Position numbers and translations under genes: made by a program. From NCBI GenBank assembly GCA_023301335.1, contig JALZVA010000045.1, forward strand, positions 1 to 19,642: DNA of 19,642 bases. Reading direction: 5' to 3'. Shown one piece after another: positions 1 through 8,579 of the stretch. Positions within the stretch are counted from its first letter, which is position 1. Each line of letters starts with the position of its first letter. The notes below the pieces were generated by a model that was given only the letters and a program-made list of their open reading frames with translations, was not told the origin of the DNA and did not search any database. This DNA is from Akkermansiaceae bacterium (lineage in GTDB: Bacteria > Verrucomicrobiota > Verrucomicrobiia > Verrucomicrobiales > Akkermansiaceae).

Positions 1-425
1 GCAGTTCCTGAAGCTCCGCCTGATACCTGGTGGATCATGACGTGTGAGTTCGGGAGACAGAAGCGCTTTCCTTTAGTTCCTGCAGTGAGGAGCACTGCAC
101 CCATAGAGGCACAGATACCGATGCAGTAGGTGTTCACCTCACAAGTGAGAAACTGCATGGTGTCATACATGGCAAGACCAGCAGTGACGGAGCCACCAGG
201 TGAGTTGATGTAGATATGAATATCTTTCTTCGGGTCCTGCATCTGTAGGAAGAGCATCTGAGCGATCACAGAGTTCGCTAAGAAGTCGTTCACTTCACCT
301 TGGATAAAGATGATGCGATCCTTGAGTAGGCGTGAGTAGATATCATAGCCACGCTCGCCACGTCCATCTTGTTCGATGACAGTGGGGACGTAGTAATTGT
401 TTTGAGGAACGGCTGCGCTCCCCAT
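1..425 (-). CDS. clpP: ATP-dependent Clp protease proteolytic subunit ClpP (partial, 3' end off the left edge)
   Basis: ClpP is the serine peptidase subunit that forms a double-heptamer chamber and degrades proteins unfolded by ClpX or ClpA in the cytoplasm. About 141 residues are visible from the ATG at 425. The family core is plain: INSPGG near residues 73-78, the nucleophile Ser107 in CASMGA, and the catalytic His132 in VMIHQ. The third catalytic residue (Asp) lies beyond the window. The glycine-rich stretch after the histidine reads SGGASGTA, slightly different from the usual GGAQGQA form. The gene follows tig by 25 bases on the same strand, the classical tig-clpP(-clpX) order, so co-transcription is likely and clpX may follow outside the window. 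No clear ribosome binding site precedes the start. Identification is secure. Confidence 0.96.
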   Translation of the reverse strand, partial: MGSAAVPQNNYYVPTVIEQDGRGERGYDIYSRLLKDRIIFIQGEVNDFLANSVIAQMLFLQMQDPKKDIHIYINSPGGSVTAGLAMYDTMQFLTCEVNTYCIGICASMGAVLLTAGTKGKRFCLPNSHVMIHQVSGGASGT

Positions 426-450
426 AGATGGATTTATATATGTTGGAAAA

Positions 451-1779
451 TTATGCATTGGCTTCTTCAGTATTTTCTTCTGTGATAGTTACCTTCGCAC
501 TATCTACGAGGAAGTCAATAGTCTTGCCCACGAGGACAGAGTTGCGGACGTGCTCGATTCTCCCTGATTTTTGAAGCTCCTTGAAATAAGCTTTAACTGG
601 CTTCTTAGCGGCATCAGCCATCTGGCCGATACGTGCGATGACTTCTTGGTCGGAAGCTTCGATTTTTTCAACAGCAGCGATTTCTTGTAAGATGAAGTTA
701 GAACGAAGGGTGTTCTCAGCTTGTTCTTTAGCCTGAGCTTCGATTTCATCTTTCTGAGTTTCGAGTTGTTCCTGATCCATGCCACGGTCAATGGCGTTTT
801 TCACCATTCCCTGAAGGTTGTTCTGGTACTCAGCTTGCACGATTTCTTCTGGAAGATTGAAAGAAACAGAGTCGTTAAGCTTCTGCATGATCTGCTCTAC
901 CTTAGTGTCTGCAATCTTCTTGCTCTTTTCCATCTGAAGTTGCTCAGTGACGAGCTCCTTGAGATCATCGAGACCTTTGTCTGGGAGAAGCTTGCCTGCG
1001 AATTCATCGTTGATTTCAGGAAGAATTTGCTCCTTTGTCTCTTTGATGGTGATGTCGAAGTTCACAGACTGCCCACGGAGGGACTGGATTGGGAATTCGT
1101 CATTGATGGAGAGAGGGATAATTTTTTGATCGCCCACTTTTAGGCCTTTGATTTCGTCAACGAATCCTGGAAGGAATGCGTCTTCTTCGATTTTCACCCA
1201 CTGACCTTCACGGCCACCTACGAATCCAGCAGACTTACCGATGACTTCTTCGACTGGTTTTCCGTCGATGTCAGAAGTGAAGTCGATGATGGCGAACTGG
1301 CCGTCTTCGAGTGCTCCTTCGGTGTCCTTGAATTCTGCAAAGCGTTGGCTGAGCTCCTTAAGGCTGTTTTCAAGTTCTGCGTCGCTGATCTCGTCTGAAG
1401 GAGTTTCTACTGCGAGTTCCTTGTATTCTGGAAGTTCAAATTCTGGTGCAAGAGTGGCGATTGCCTCAACTTTTAGAGCTTGGTCATCTCCGTAAACAGG
1501 TTCTTCGGCAACTCTGACATTGAGGACTTTAAGTTCTTCTTTTTTAATAGCTTCAGTGATGGCGTCATTGATGAGTCTCTGTTCGAGCTCTCCTTTGATG
1601 TCAGCTGCATAGCGTTTTTCGATCACCTTTGCGGGTGCCTTGCCTGTTCTGAAGCCTTTGATGTTTGCTTGCTTTGAAAATGCTTTAACGATGTCGCTTC
1701 TCTGAGCAGCTACTTTATCAGCTGGGATCTCAATGGCGATGTTAGCAGTGCAGTCCTTTTTATCTACGGTAATGTTCAT
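451..1779 (-). CDS. tig: Trigger factor, ribosome-associated chaperone
   Basis: Trigger factor binds at the ribosome exit tunnel, shields nascent chains and has a peptidyl-prolyl isomerase-like domain. The 442-residue length is normal for the family. The N-terminal ribosome-docking signature is present as GFRTGKAP at residues 42-49. An FKBP-like domain lies roughly at residues 150-240, followed by a long helical C-terminal chaperone region rich in Glu, Lys and Gln. The start is the ATG at 1779; the opening MNITVDKKD is typical of the family. It precedes clpP on the same strand. A 205-base gap separates it from the upstream operon, so it probably has its own promoter (a weak candidate is at 1844-1872). 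Confidence 0.97.
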   Translation of the reverse strand: MNITVDKKDCTANIAIEIPADKVAAQRSDIVKAFSKQANIKGFRTGKAPAKVIEKRYAADIKGELEQRLINDAITEAIKKEELKVLNVRVAEEPVYGDDQALKVEAIATLAPEFELPEYKELAVETPSDEISDAELENSLKELSQRFAEFKDTEGALEDGQFAIIDFTSDIDGKPVEEVIGKSAGFVGGREGQWVKIEEDAFLPGFVDEIKGLKVGDQKIIPLSINDEFPIQSLRGQSVNFDITIKETKEQILPEINDEFAGKLLPDKGLDDLKELVTEQLQMEKSKKIADTKVEQIMQKLNDSVSFNLPEEIVQAEYQNNLQGMVKNAIDRGMDQEQLETQKDEIEAQAKEQAENTLRSNFILQEIAAVEKIEASDQEVIARIGQMADAAKKPVKAYFKELQKSGRIEHVRNSVLVGKTIDFLVDSAKVTITEENTEEANA

Positions 1780-1843
1780 GGTTTAAAACGGTGATTCTTT
1801 CGGGAAACCGACGCTTCTAGCTGAGGTCGGCAGGTGAAGGCGG

Positions 1844-1872
1844 AAACTAGGGAAGAAAGGCTTAAAGGTCAA
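1844..1872 (-). promoter_or_regulatory. Weak candidate sigma-70-type promoter for tig
   Basis: On the minus strand a TTGACC hexamer (1872-1867) is followed after 17 bases by TAGTTT (1849-1844), about 65 bases before the tig start codon. The -35 matches the consensus well and the spacing is ideal, but the -10 matches only at three positions. It is the best element I found in the tig upstream gap, and it is a guess from motif and spacing alone. Confidence 0.25.
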
Positions 1873-1925
1873 AGCCGAAAAGCGGTAAATATGATAAAAT
1901 TCTACCGAATGCAGGGGAATGAGAA

Positions 1926-1951
1926 TGAATTAATTCACCTCATAATGAGGT
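1926..1951. repeat. Two abutting palindromes in the gap upstream of tig
   Basis: TGAATTAATTCA at 1926-1937 is a perfect 12-base palindrome. It shares its last base with ACCTCATAATGAGGT at 1937-1951, which has perfect 7-base arms around one central base. The pair lies between the end of the vWA membrane-protein gene (1985) and tig (start 1779). As RNA the second element could fold after the upstream operon, but no U-run follows, so it is not a standard intrinsic terminator. An operator or a weak transcription end signal are both possible. Confidence 0.5.
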
Positions 1952-1984
1952 AGGGGAACAGAAAGGAGAGAAAGAGGGGATAGA

Positions 1985-4279
1985 TTAGAAGGTTCCGTTG
2001 ATTTTTCTTCCCATCCAAAAGAGGCTGAGCAGCACTAAAAGAAGGCCGAGGAGATAGAAGGGCCAGTTAGATTTATCGAGGTCACTACGAAGGTTGGTGT
2101 TGATCGAGCGCGGTTCTTTGTGAGGGCGATTGTTGATTTTAGCACTTAAGTCAGGGATTTGCTCACCGGTGATGAATTCTCCTTGGGTGATATTTGCCAT
2201 TTCTTTGAGTGCGTCAAAGTTTGCCGGCTGGCCTATTTTTTCAATTTCCGTAGATAGCGTCTCTAGAGTGGTGGTGACGGCTTTGTCTTCCGCTCCTACA
2301 ATGCTTGCTTCGATCGTGTAATTTCCTGAACTTAGGATAGGGAAGCGGGTGAAGTAGGCGCCCCAGTCTCCATCTTCTCTCTCAAGGGTCAAAGTTTTCT
2401 CAGCTCCTTCAGGGTTGGTGAGTTTGAGGGTGACCTGCCCATCGGTGCCGAGGGGGGCTCCGTTTTCGTCAAAGGCATTTGCTTTGACTGTGATGATGTC
2501 CCCAGGTTTTGGCTTATCTTTGCTGAAGTGAAGCCTGAGGTTTTCACCAGCTGCTCTATTTCTTTTATAGGACATCCATCGTGCGACTTGTCCCCAGAAG
2601 CGGTAGTGGTAGAGATCTTCGACTCCCTTTCTCCATTTCCATGCAGAGTCATGACCAAGGAAAAGGACTTTACCTGTGCCGAATGTCTGAGTGACGAGGA
2701 GAGGCATGCGGAGATTATTCTCGGTTCTCTTAGATGAGTGTACGGCGAGCACTTCGGAACCAGGTTTTGCTTTGATCACGGGGGCATACCAGTTAAAACC
2801 TGGGAGGTTACGCCAAATTTTAGCATTCTGGTCACTGGAGTCACCTAGCATGGTGAGGAGAGAGCCTCGCCCATTGTCAGTCAGTGTTAAAGGAGAGGCT
2901 ACACGGGTAGAATGTCCTTTCTGTTCCTTGGGGTTGAGCGTGACAGGGATGAGGTCTGCTAGTTCTGTGATCGAGCGTGTAGGATCATCTGGGTGAGGCG
3001 CTAAGAGTGAGAAAATGTTCCCTTTAGAGCCTGGGATGAACACGAGGCCAGAGGCTTGTTGCTCCACTAAGCCTTTGATGAGATTGCACTGTTCTACGGT
3101 GAGTTGCTCTGGGCCGATCCCGATATCCCCGAGAAAAATCACATCGTATTTTTGAAATTCGGCGAGGTCTTCGGGGAATTCCTGAATGTAGTCGGGACCG
3201 TTACCTTTCCCTAAAGTTGGGTGGAGCAAGAGGCAGTCCAGATCCACACCGGGGTCACGAGAAAGGGCGTTTCGAATAAAGCGGTATTCCCAGCGTGGGG
3301 TGCTCTCAATGACTAAGACTTTGATATTTTCCTTCTTCGCAAGGAGGGTGAAATCTTGCTTATTGTTGCTAGCTATGACCTCGGAGTTATGCTTCTGAAC
3401 AGAGAAGCTGAAGTCGTAAGTTTTTTCTTGATCGAGCCTCCAGAGGATAGAGTCGTTATAGATAGAGTTTGCTGGAATGGTGATTTGCAGCGTCTCTTTT
3501 TTATTGGTCTTTTTGTCGAGTAAGGTGACGGCAGTTTTAATGTCACGACCAATAGAGGAGCGGATAGAGAAGGGAATTTGAATAGCCTCCTTCACAATTC
3601 CGTATTTAGGCGCCGACAGAGATATGATCTCAAGGTCTGGAAGGTAAACGTCCTTACCAATCGCTACGGTATAAATGGGGACCTGGTTGATCTGAGCTTT
3701 TTGTGCGGCTGCGGAAGGGCTCTTGCCTGTGTTGTAGTCTCCATCACCAAGGAGAATGATTGCTTTGAGATTGTCGTTTTCCTCCAAGGCTCTGTCCACA
3801 GCGGTGTAATAATCTGAGCCTGTTCTATTCTTGGTGAGGGTGGCGTCATCTGTGGAAAAAGGAACGCGGTGGATCTTGACATGCTCTTCAGCTGTTTCAA
3901 AACCTCGCCAGAGCTTATCGTTGAGGGCGAACTCTAACCATTCCTTTCGGCTAATGATAGAGGGGGTTCCCGTTTCTCCGAAAATAGAAGCGACTTTTGC
4001 GTCAACTGTATTCATCGAGTGTGACTCATCATAGAGAATGACGATAGTCGGATCTCCCTCAGGAGTTTTAAACTCTTTAAACTGTGGAGACCATAAAATG
4101 AGGGCTATCACGCAAGCACATAGAAAGCGTAAGCTCTCTAACACGATTGCTCGCTTTTTTCTGAGCGAGCGTGTGACGGCAAAGACGCAAAGCCCAAAGA
4201 TGATGACGAGGGCAACGATGCTTATCCAAAAGGCTTCTGGAGAGGCTGAGAAGTAGAGCTTGCCAATATTGAAGTTCAC
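1985..4279 (-). CDS. Large membrane protein with von Willebrand A domain (BatA/BatB-operon type)
   Basis: This 764-residue protein is the last gene of the MoxR operon. It starts with two membrane segments (about residues 16-35 and 51-64). A vWA domain follows, with an intact metal-ion motif D84-x-S86-x-S88 in ILYDESHSM. The middle (from about residue 320) has alternating strands such as KVLVIEST and VIFLGDIG, resembling the glutamine-amidotransferase-like fold often seen in these proteins, without an evident catalytic site. One membrane segment lies at about residues 738-758 near the C-terminus. The bulk between the membrane segments is probably extracytoplasmic. The GTG start shares bases with the TGA stop of the preceding gene (GTGA), which suggests translational coupling. 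The function is unknown; by family it is tied to envelope or stress functions of MoxR systems. Confidence 0.85.
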   Translation of the reverse strand: MNFNIGKLYFSASPEAFWISIVALVIIFGLCVFAVTRSLRKKRAIVLESLRFLCACVIALILWSPQFKEFKTPEGDPTIVILYDESHSMNTVDAKVASIFGETGTPSIISRKEWLEFALNDKLWRGFETAEEHVKIHRVPFSTDDATLTKNRTGSDYYTAVDRALEENDNLKAIILLGDGDYNTGKSPSAAAQKAQINQVPIYTVAIGKDVYLPDLEIISLSAPKYGIVKEAIQIPFSIRSSIGRDIKTAVTLLDKKTNKKETLQITIPANSIYNDSILWRLDQEKTYDFSFSVQKHNSEVIASNNKQDFTLLAKKENIKVLVIESTPRWEYRFIRNALSRDPGVDLDCLLLHPTLGKGNGPDYIQEFPEDLAEFQKYDVIFLGDIGIGPEQLTVEQCNLIKGLVEQQASGLVFIPGSKGNIFSLLAPHPDDPTRSITELADLIPVTLNPKEQKGHSTRVASPLTLTDNGRGSLLTMLGDSSDQNAKIWRNLPGFNWYAPVIKAKPGSEVLAVHSSKRTENNLRMPLLVTQTFGTGKVLFLGHDSAWKWRKGVEDLYHYRFWGQVARWMSYKRNRAAGENLRLHFSKDKPKPGDIITVKANAFDENGAPLGTDGQVTLKLTNPEGAEKTLTLEREDGDWGAYFTRFPILSSGNYTIEASIVGAEDKAVTTTLETLSTEIEKIGQPANFDALKEMANITQGEFITGEQIPDLSAKINNRPHKEPRSINTNLRSDLDKSNWPFYLLGLLLVLLSLFWMGRKINGTF

Positions 4280-6267
4280 GATGTTGCAGGGGTTGAGGTT
4301 TTCTTAGAGCGGATCTTGGCGGGTAAGGTAAGGATCGCCTCAAGGATTAAAAAGCCAAGAGCTGCATAGAGAAAGTAGCGCCAGAGAAATGAGAGTAGTG
4401 AGCGAGCGGCTTCATTCCCTCTTTCTTCTAATAAGGTGTAATCGACATCTGGAAGTGCGACCTTGATTGCTTCGATGTCTATCAGCTCTAGGCGGTCTTC
4501 TTCTGAGTCTCTGTTAGAGGCGACCGTTCTTTGGCCAAGTTGCCAAACACCAGCTTCGTTCTCTGCGTTTCCTGGTGCAGCGGTGGTGTGGTCATCGAGT
4601 CGTTTGCGATCTTCTCGCGGACGTAGTTTAAGGTTATCTGATCCAACGATAGAAGAATCCGTGTCGTTGAGCCTTTCGGTGGCGATTTGGAGAAGGCGAT
4701 GGATGGTGATAAGATGAATGACGGAATGGTTCATCTGGGACCAGCTGAGGTCTGGGAGAGTGGAGATAAAGATTGCTCGTCCTTCTCCTAAGATTTTTCT
4801 TGTACCAAAAAGTTCTCCATCTTCAAAGCGTGCGAGGGAGACAGCATCTCCAAGGATTGGGCGGCGGGTAATCGTATCCACCTCTCCAAGCGGGAGGACA
4901 TCTCCTGCGAGGCCGTCTCTGAATGGACCGTCATTTTGGTTCCAGCTGTCCACCACGAAGAAGTTCTTAGATCCTGCGAACTGTTTTGGGCCCCAGCCTA
5001 AGCCTAAAAAGGTTTGGTCAGAGTCTTCATTGGAAGGGAAAAAGAGAATGAGTCCGCCTTCTTTAAGGTAGTTTTCGATATTGGAGGCCACCTCTCCAGA
5101 AGGGAGTGGAGCTTGCCAGATAATTAAAGCGGAGCTGTCGAAGTCAATTTGATTGGCTTGGTGCGGGGCGTAGGTTTTAGCACTTAAGTGAGATGAATTG
5201 GGTAGAGCTGCGGCCCTTTGAAGATGCTGCTGCGAATCTCCACCTTCGGAGACGATCACAGTCTGGATGGCCTTTTTTTCTCCAAAGACAAAGTAGGAGA
5301 CGTTGTCGCGAAGATTTGAATCCGCATTGATGGAAACGTAGCCGAAGCCTTTTTTGATAGAGTTTTGTAATGGGATGCGCTTCCGAATGATACGCTCCGA
5401 ACCAGTCATTAAGATCTCGTCAGATTGTTGACTCCCATTCATCGCATAGGTGATGCTTATCGCCTGCTCGGCGACACCGTCGGTGCGCGTGATAGTGATA
5501 TCTAAGACGAGTTCGTTACCTTCCCGCCAGCTTCGGTTGACTTGAACCAGGTTATTTGAACCACTGGTTTCGCTGAGAGCAATGAAACGTAAGGAGATGT
5601 CTTCGTTCTCAGAAGCGAGGGCATTCACCGTATTCCACTCTTTTGATTTAATATCCCAGTTTGATTGTTGGAGGTCTGAGGCGATCCAGATTTCTGTGTT
5701 GCCAAATTTTTCAGCGGGGTCGATCGCTTTGGTGATAGCGGAGTTGATTAGGCGAGAGATATTTGCGCTTTTGTCTGACTGCCCAGCTTCGGTGAGTGTG
5801 GAGAGTGCATCGGGGCTGGTGACTTCAGTGAATGTTGTAGTTGCGGAATCGAGTAAGATTAAGCGCGTCTCAGGCATGTCCTTCATCGACTGTTGGACAT
5901 TTTGGATGGCGAGTTCTCTTTTAGAAATACCCCCACCTTGTGTGCCTTCATTGGTGATCAGCTCCATGGAGGGGGAGCGATCAAGGATTAAGAACACTGT
6001 GTCAGGTGCCTGGCCTTTACTCCCAAGACGGTTGATGATCGGGTTTGCGAAGGCTAGAACGAGAACGGCTACCGCGAGGGCGCGTGCGGTGAGGATGATG
6101 ATGTGCTTGAGTTTTTTTCGACCTCTCGACTCGCGAGTAGCTTTGAGGAGGAACTCCATTGCAGCCCATTTTATCGTGCGGTGCCTGCGGCGGTTAAGCA
6201 AGTGGATGACGATAGGTATCGCGATCGCGAGTAGCCCATACAAGAAGATTTGGTTAATAAAATTCAC
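4276..6267 (-). CDS. BatA-like membrane protein with vWA domain
   Basis: This 663-residue protein opens with the BatA N-terminal signature: a membrane segment at about residues 8-24, the basic stretch HLLNRRRHRTIKW and a second membrane segment at about residues 56-75. A vWA domain follows with metal motif D96-x-S98-x-S100 in LILDRSPSM. A middle region around residues 378-412 looks like an amidotransferase-type fold (LIIWQAPLPSGEV, GGLILFFPSN). A C-terminal membrane helix lies at about residues 627-648. The start is GTG at 6267, preceded by an AAGAGA stretch 8 bases upstream; it lies 11 bases after the DUF58 gene, and the stop overlaps the next gene. Family members were first linked to aerotolerance in Bacteroides. 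The exact role is not known. Confidence 0.88.
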   Translation of the reverse strand: MNFINQIFLYGLLAIAIPIVIHLLNRRRHRTIKWAAMEFLLKATRESRGRKKLKHIIILTARALAVAVLVLAFANPIINRLGSKGQAPDTVFLILDRSPSMELITNEGTQGGGISKRELAIQNVQQSMKDMPETRLILLDSATTTFTEVTSPDALSTLTEAGQSDKSANISRLINSAITKAIDPAEKFGNTEIWIASDLQQSNWDIKSKEWNTVNALASENEDISLRFIALSETSGSNNLVQVNRSWREGNELVLDITITRTDGVAEQAISITYAMNGSQQSDEILMTGSERIIRKRIPLQNSIKKGFGYVSINADSNLRDNVSYFVFGEKKAIQTVIVSEGGDSQQHLQRAAALPNSSHLSAKTYAPHQANQIDFDSSALIIWQAPLPSGEVASNIENYLKEGGLILFFPSNEDSDQTFLGLGWGPKQFAGSKNFFVVDSWNQNDGPFRDGLAGDVLPLGEVDTITRRPILGDAVSLARFEDGELFGTRKILGEGRAIFISTLPDLSWSQMNHSVIHLITIHRLLQIATERLNDTDSSIVGSDNLKLRPREDRKRLDDHTTAAPGNAENEAGVWQLGQRTVASNRDSEEDRLELIDIEAIKVALPDVDYTLLEERGNEAARSLLSFLWRYFLYAALGFLILEAILTLPAKIRSKKTSTPATS

Positions 6268-6278
6268 GTATAATTCTC

Positions 6279-7181
6279 TTACTTGCCTTTGGGTAATCGA
6301 GAGATGAGGAAGTCTCTAAGAAACTTTTCAATATCTTGATCGGTGCTTACTAAACGGTAATCTGCATGAATATCATAGCACTGTTTTTTGATAGCTTTTA
6401 AAAATACTTGAACCGCTTCACGGTATTCATCCACCACGAGTTCTGGCTCTGCCACTACTGAAGAACCATCTTCGAGGTCAACGAAACGATGGGGACGTTG
6501 GAAATCGAAGTCAATTTCTTGCCTATCCATGATGTGAAAAGCTCCCACATCGTGCTTGCGGTGATGGAGATGGGCAAAGGCCTCTTCTAATTCGTCTGTG
6601 TCACAGAAAAAATCTGAAATGATGATGATGAGCGCACGCTGGGGGACTTTCTCGGCAATCTCATGTAAGGCTTGGGTTAAGCCTGTTTTGCCCTTTGGTT
6701 TTAAACTGTGGAGGGTATTAAAAATATACTGTAAATGTGCGGGGCGGCTTCTTGGGGGGATCTCAATATGAAGTTTCTCGTTGATACAAGAGAGTCCAGA
6801 TGCGTCACCTTGATTACTTACGAGGTAGGCGAGCGAGGCTGCTATTTTTTTAGCGACACTTATTTTTTGTGCATTTTCTTCTGTCTGGAATGCCATAGAG
6901 CCACTGGAATCTACGACGAAGTAGGCGCGTAAATTGGTATCGGCCTCAAATTCCTTAATGTAGTAGCGGTCCGTTCTGGCGTATGCTTTCCAGTCAAGCC
7001 GTCTGGTGTCATCACCCTGTACATACTTACGGTACTCTGCAAACTCCACTGACGAGCCTCTATTCGGAGACTTGTGTCTTCCCGCAATACTCCCAAGCAT
7101 AGGGACGCGAGCTTCAAGAGGGATGTTGCCAAGCCTGGACAGCATCTCGTGGTCTAAAAAATCGTATTCAGCAGTTGCCAT
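6279..7181 (-). CDS. DUF58-family protein (vWA-type partner of MoxR)
   Basis: This 300-residue soluble protein carries the hallmark DUF58 block at residues 46-78 (EFAEYRKYVQGDDTRRLDW, then AYARTDRYYIKEFEA). It is followed directly by a vWA-like strand with metal motif D91-x-S93-x-S95 (VVDSSGSM). No membrane segment is seen, unlike many DUF58 proteins that have N-terminal helices, so it is probably cytoplasmic or peripheral. It lies 12 bases after the MoxR ATPase gene, the usual MoxR-DUF58 pairing. In this family the vWA protein is thought to act as client or adaptor of the ATPase; that role is inferred here. Confidence 0.93.
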   Translation of the reverse strand: MATAEYDFLDHEMLSRLGNIPLEARVPMLGSIAGRHKSPNRGSSVEFAEYRKYVQGDDTRRLDWKAYARTDRYYIKEFEADTNLRAYFVVDSSGSMAFQTEENAQKISVAKKIAASLAYLVSNQGDASGLSCINEKLHIEIPPRSRPAHLQYIFNTLHSLKPKGKTGLTQALHEIAEKVPQRALIIIISDFFCDTDELEEAFAHLHHRKHDVGAFHIMDRQEIDFDFQRPHRFVDLEDGSSVVAEPELVVDEYREAVQVFLKAIKKQCYDIHADYRLVSTDQDIEKFLRDFLISRLPKGK

Positions 7182-7193
7182 GCACGTAATGCT

Positions 7194-8207
7194 CTATTGC
7201 ATCTCTTGTTGTAGTCGACTGACGACTTTTGCGGAGCTCATACCTTGTGATTCGGCGGCAAAGTTGGTGAGCACACGGTGGCCAAGCACAGGCTCAGCGA
7301 CTGCTTGGATGTCCTCTAGACGAGCCATGTAGGAACCATGTAGAGCGGCACGAGATTTTGCCCCGAGGATGAGGTACTGAACAGCACGTGGACCAGCTCC
7401 CCAAGCAACGTAGTCTTTCAGCCAGTCAGGAGCTTCTTCACTGTCTGGGCGAGTTTTGCGAACGATCTCTACGGCATAATCGTAAATGTGATCTGGGACG
7501 GGCACTCTTCTTACTAATTCTTGATAAGCGATGACTTCTTCACCGGTCATGACGCGTGAGAGAGCTTGTGCAGTTGTTCCTGTGGTTTCAATAGCGATTT
7601 TGCGTTCTTCTTCCGCTGTAGGGTAATCGACATTGATGAGGAACATGAAGCGGTCAAGTTGTGCTTCTGGAAGTGGATACGTTCCTTCTTGTTCCACTGG
7701 GTTCTGGGTGGCGAGAACGAAAAATGGAGGGGCGAGCGGGTAGGACTTTCCTAGCACAGTGACTTTCTTTTCCTGCATCGCCTCAAGCATCGCAGCTTGC
7801 GTCTTGGCGGGTGCACGGTTGATTTCATCGGCGAGGAGTAAGTTGGCAAAGATTGGACCTTTGACGAATTCGAATTGCCTTCTACCTTCGTCGTTTTCCT
7901 GGATGATGTCCGTTCCTGTAATATCCGCTGGCATCAGGTCAGGAGTGAACTGAATACGATTAAAGGAAAGGTCGAGTGTTTCTGACACGGCGGAGACAAG
8001 GAGTGTCTTCGCCAGCCCTGGGACTCCCATGAGAAGGGCGTGGCCTCTACCAAATAAGCAGATCGCTAATTGCTCGATGACCAGCTCTTGGCCAATGATT
8101 TTTTTGCTTAATTCAGCTTTGAAATTTTTATAAGTCTCTCCTAACTGATCGATAGCAGCTACGTCGTCGGCTGGTAGTGAGGTGGACTGAGTGGTGGTAG
8201 TTTCCAT
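7194..8207 (-). CDS. MoxR-family AAA+ ATPase
   Basis: A 337-residue AAA+ ATPase of the MoxR/RavA clade, thought to act as a chaperone that matures or activates partner proteins carrying vWA domains. Visible motifs are Walker A GVPGLAKT at residues 61-68, Walker B LLADEINRAP with D127-E128, the sensor region FFVLATQNPVEQEGTYPLPEAQ and the C-terminal lid with GAGPRA. The ATG start at 8207 gives a normal length. It is the first gene of a four-gene minus-strand operon. The promoter should lie in the long noncoding stretch at 8208-8525, which contains a perfect palindrome. Confidence 0.95.
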   Translation of the reverse strand: METTTTQSTSLPADDVAAIDQLGETYKNFKAELSKKIIGQELVIEQLAICLFGRGHALLMGVPGLAKTLLVSAVSETLDLSFNRIQFTPDLMPADITGTDIIQENDEGRRQFEFVKGPIFANLLLADEINRAPAKTQAAMLEAMQEKKVTVLGKSYPLAPPFFVLATQNPVEQEGTYPLPEAQLDRFMFLINVDYPTAEEERKIAIETTGTTAQALSRVMTGEEVIAYQELVRRVPVPDHIYDYAVEIVRKTRPDSEEAPDWLKDYVAWGAGPRAVQYLILGAKSRAALHGSYMARLEDIQAVAEPVLGHRVLTNFAAESQGMSSAKVVSRLQQEMQ

Positions 8208-8525
8208 ATAATGCGGTGTGAGCTAAATAATCTGTTCCAATATAAAACGTATGATAGCAACCAAATTGTTCAAAAATAACAAATACTTTAAAGTATAAAG
8301 GATTTAAAATTAGGTGGTGAATGGCATTGATGTGCTATTAGATGTAAGTTTTAAGCGGGGGTGGTAGAAAAGTCAATTTTCAAGCTGTGGTGAAGTGACA
8401 GGTTTTTTAAACGGAAAGGGGGAGGGTGAAGTGGAGTCGTGTTTGCTTTTATTGATTGGAAGGTTAAATTGAATATGTACTTTCATTAAATAATCGAATG
8501 GGAGCAGCATAAGAGATGTGTAAGC
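8208..8525. other. Noncoding leader region between moxR and argG
   Basis: About 318 bases separate the moxR start from the argG terminator. No open frame of useful length was found on either strand. The part nearest moxR (8215-8320) is AT-rich and contains a perfect palindrome at 8283-8296. The rest is mixed, with short G-rich runs. It must carry the promoter of the moxR operon, but I could not pick a -35/-10 pair with acceptable spacing. Confidence 0.6.
8283..8296. promoter_or_regulatory. Perfect 14-bp palindrome, possible operator of the moxR operon
   Basis: ATACTTTAAAGTAT reads the same on both strands. It lies 76-89 bases upstream of the moxR start in AT-rich DNA. Its symmetry and place suggest binding of a dimeric regulator, but no matching regulator gene is in the window and AT-rich palindromes also arise by chance. 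Confidence 0.4.
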
Positions 8526-8554
8526 AAAAAAAGAGGAGCAAATGCCCCTCTTTT
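8526..8554 (-). terminator. Intrinsic terminator after argG
   Basis: On the minus strand, 26 bases beyond the argG stop codon, AAAAGAGGGGC and GCTCCTCTTTT form an 11-base stem (one G-U pair in RNA) around an ATTT loop, ending in a run of T. On the plus strand the same stem would have an A-C mismatch, so the element is better suited to minus-strand transcripts. It separates the tyrS-argG unit from the moxR operon. Confidence 0.85.
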
Positions 8555-8579
8555 AATGAGTGTGTATAACCTTAACTTT

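Noticed and set aside
721..1143. Long plus-strand open frame opposite tig (140 codons)
   Set aside because: It lies wholly inside the well-supported tig gene on the other strand, and its leucine/phenylalanine-rich translation has no family features.
2141..2150. The 10-mer AGCACTTAAG occurs three times (2141, 5179, 18060), twice within an identical 15-base stretch
   Set aside because: All copies lie inside coding sequence on the antisense side of Leu-Ser-Ala codons, are widely and unevenly spaced, and contain the palindrome CTTAAG only by codon choice. No repeat structure is evident.
5582..6307. 241-codon plus-strand open frame opposite the BatA-like gene
   Set aside because: It is antisense to a clearly recognised gene with membrane segments and a metal motif; the translation shows no recognisable domain.
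8322..8335. TGGCATTGATGTGC on the plus strand, resembling a -24/-12 sigma-54 promoter
   Set aside because: The spacing between GG and GC is one base short, and transcription would run antisense into argG with no gene to serve.
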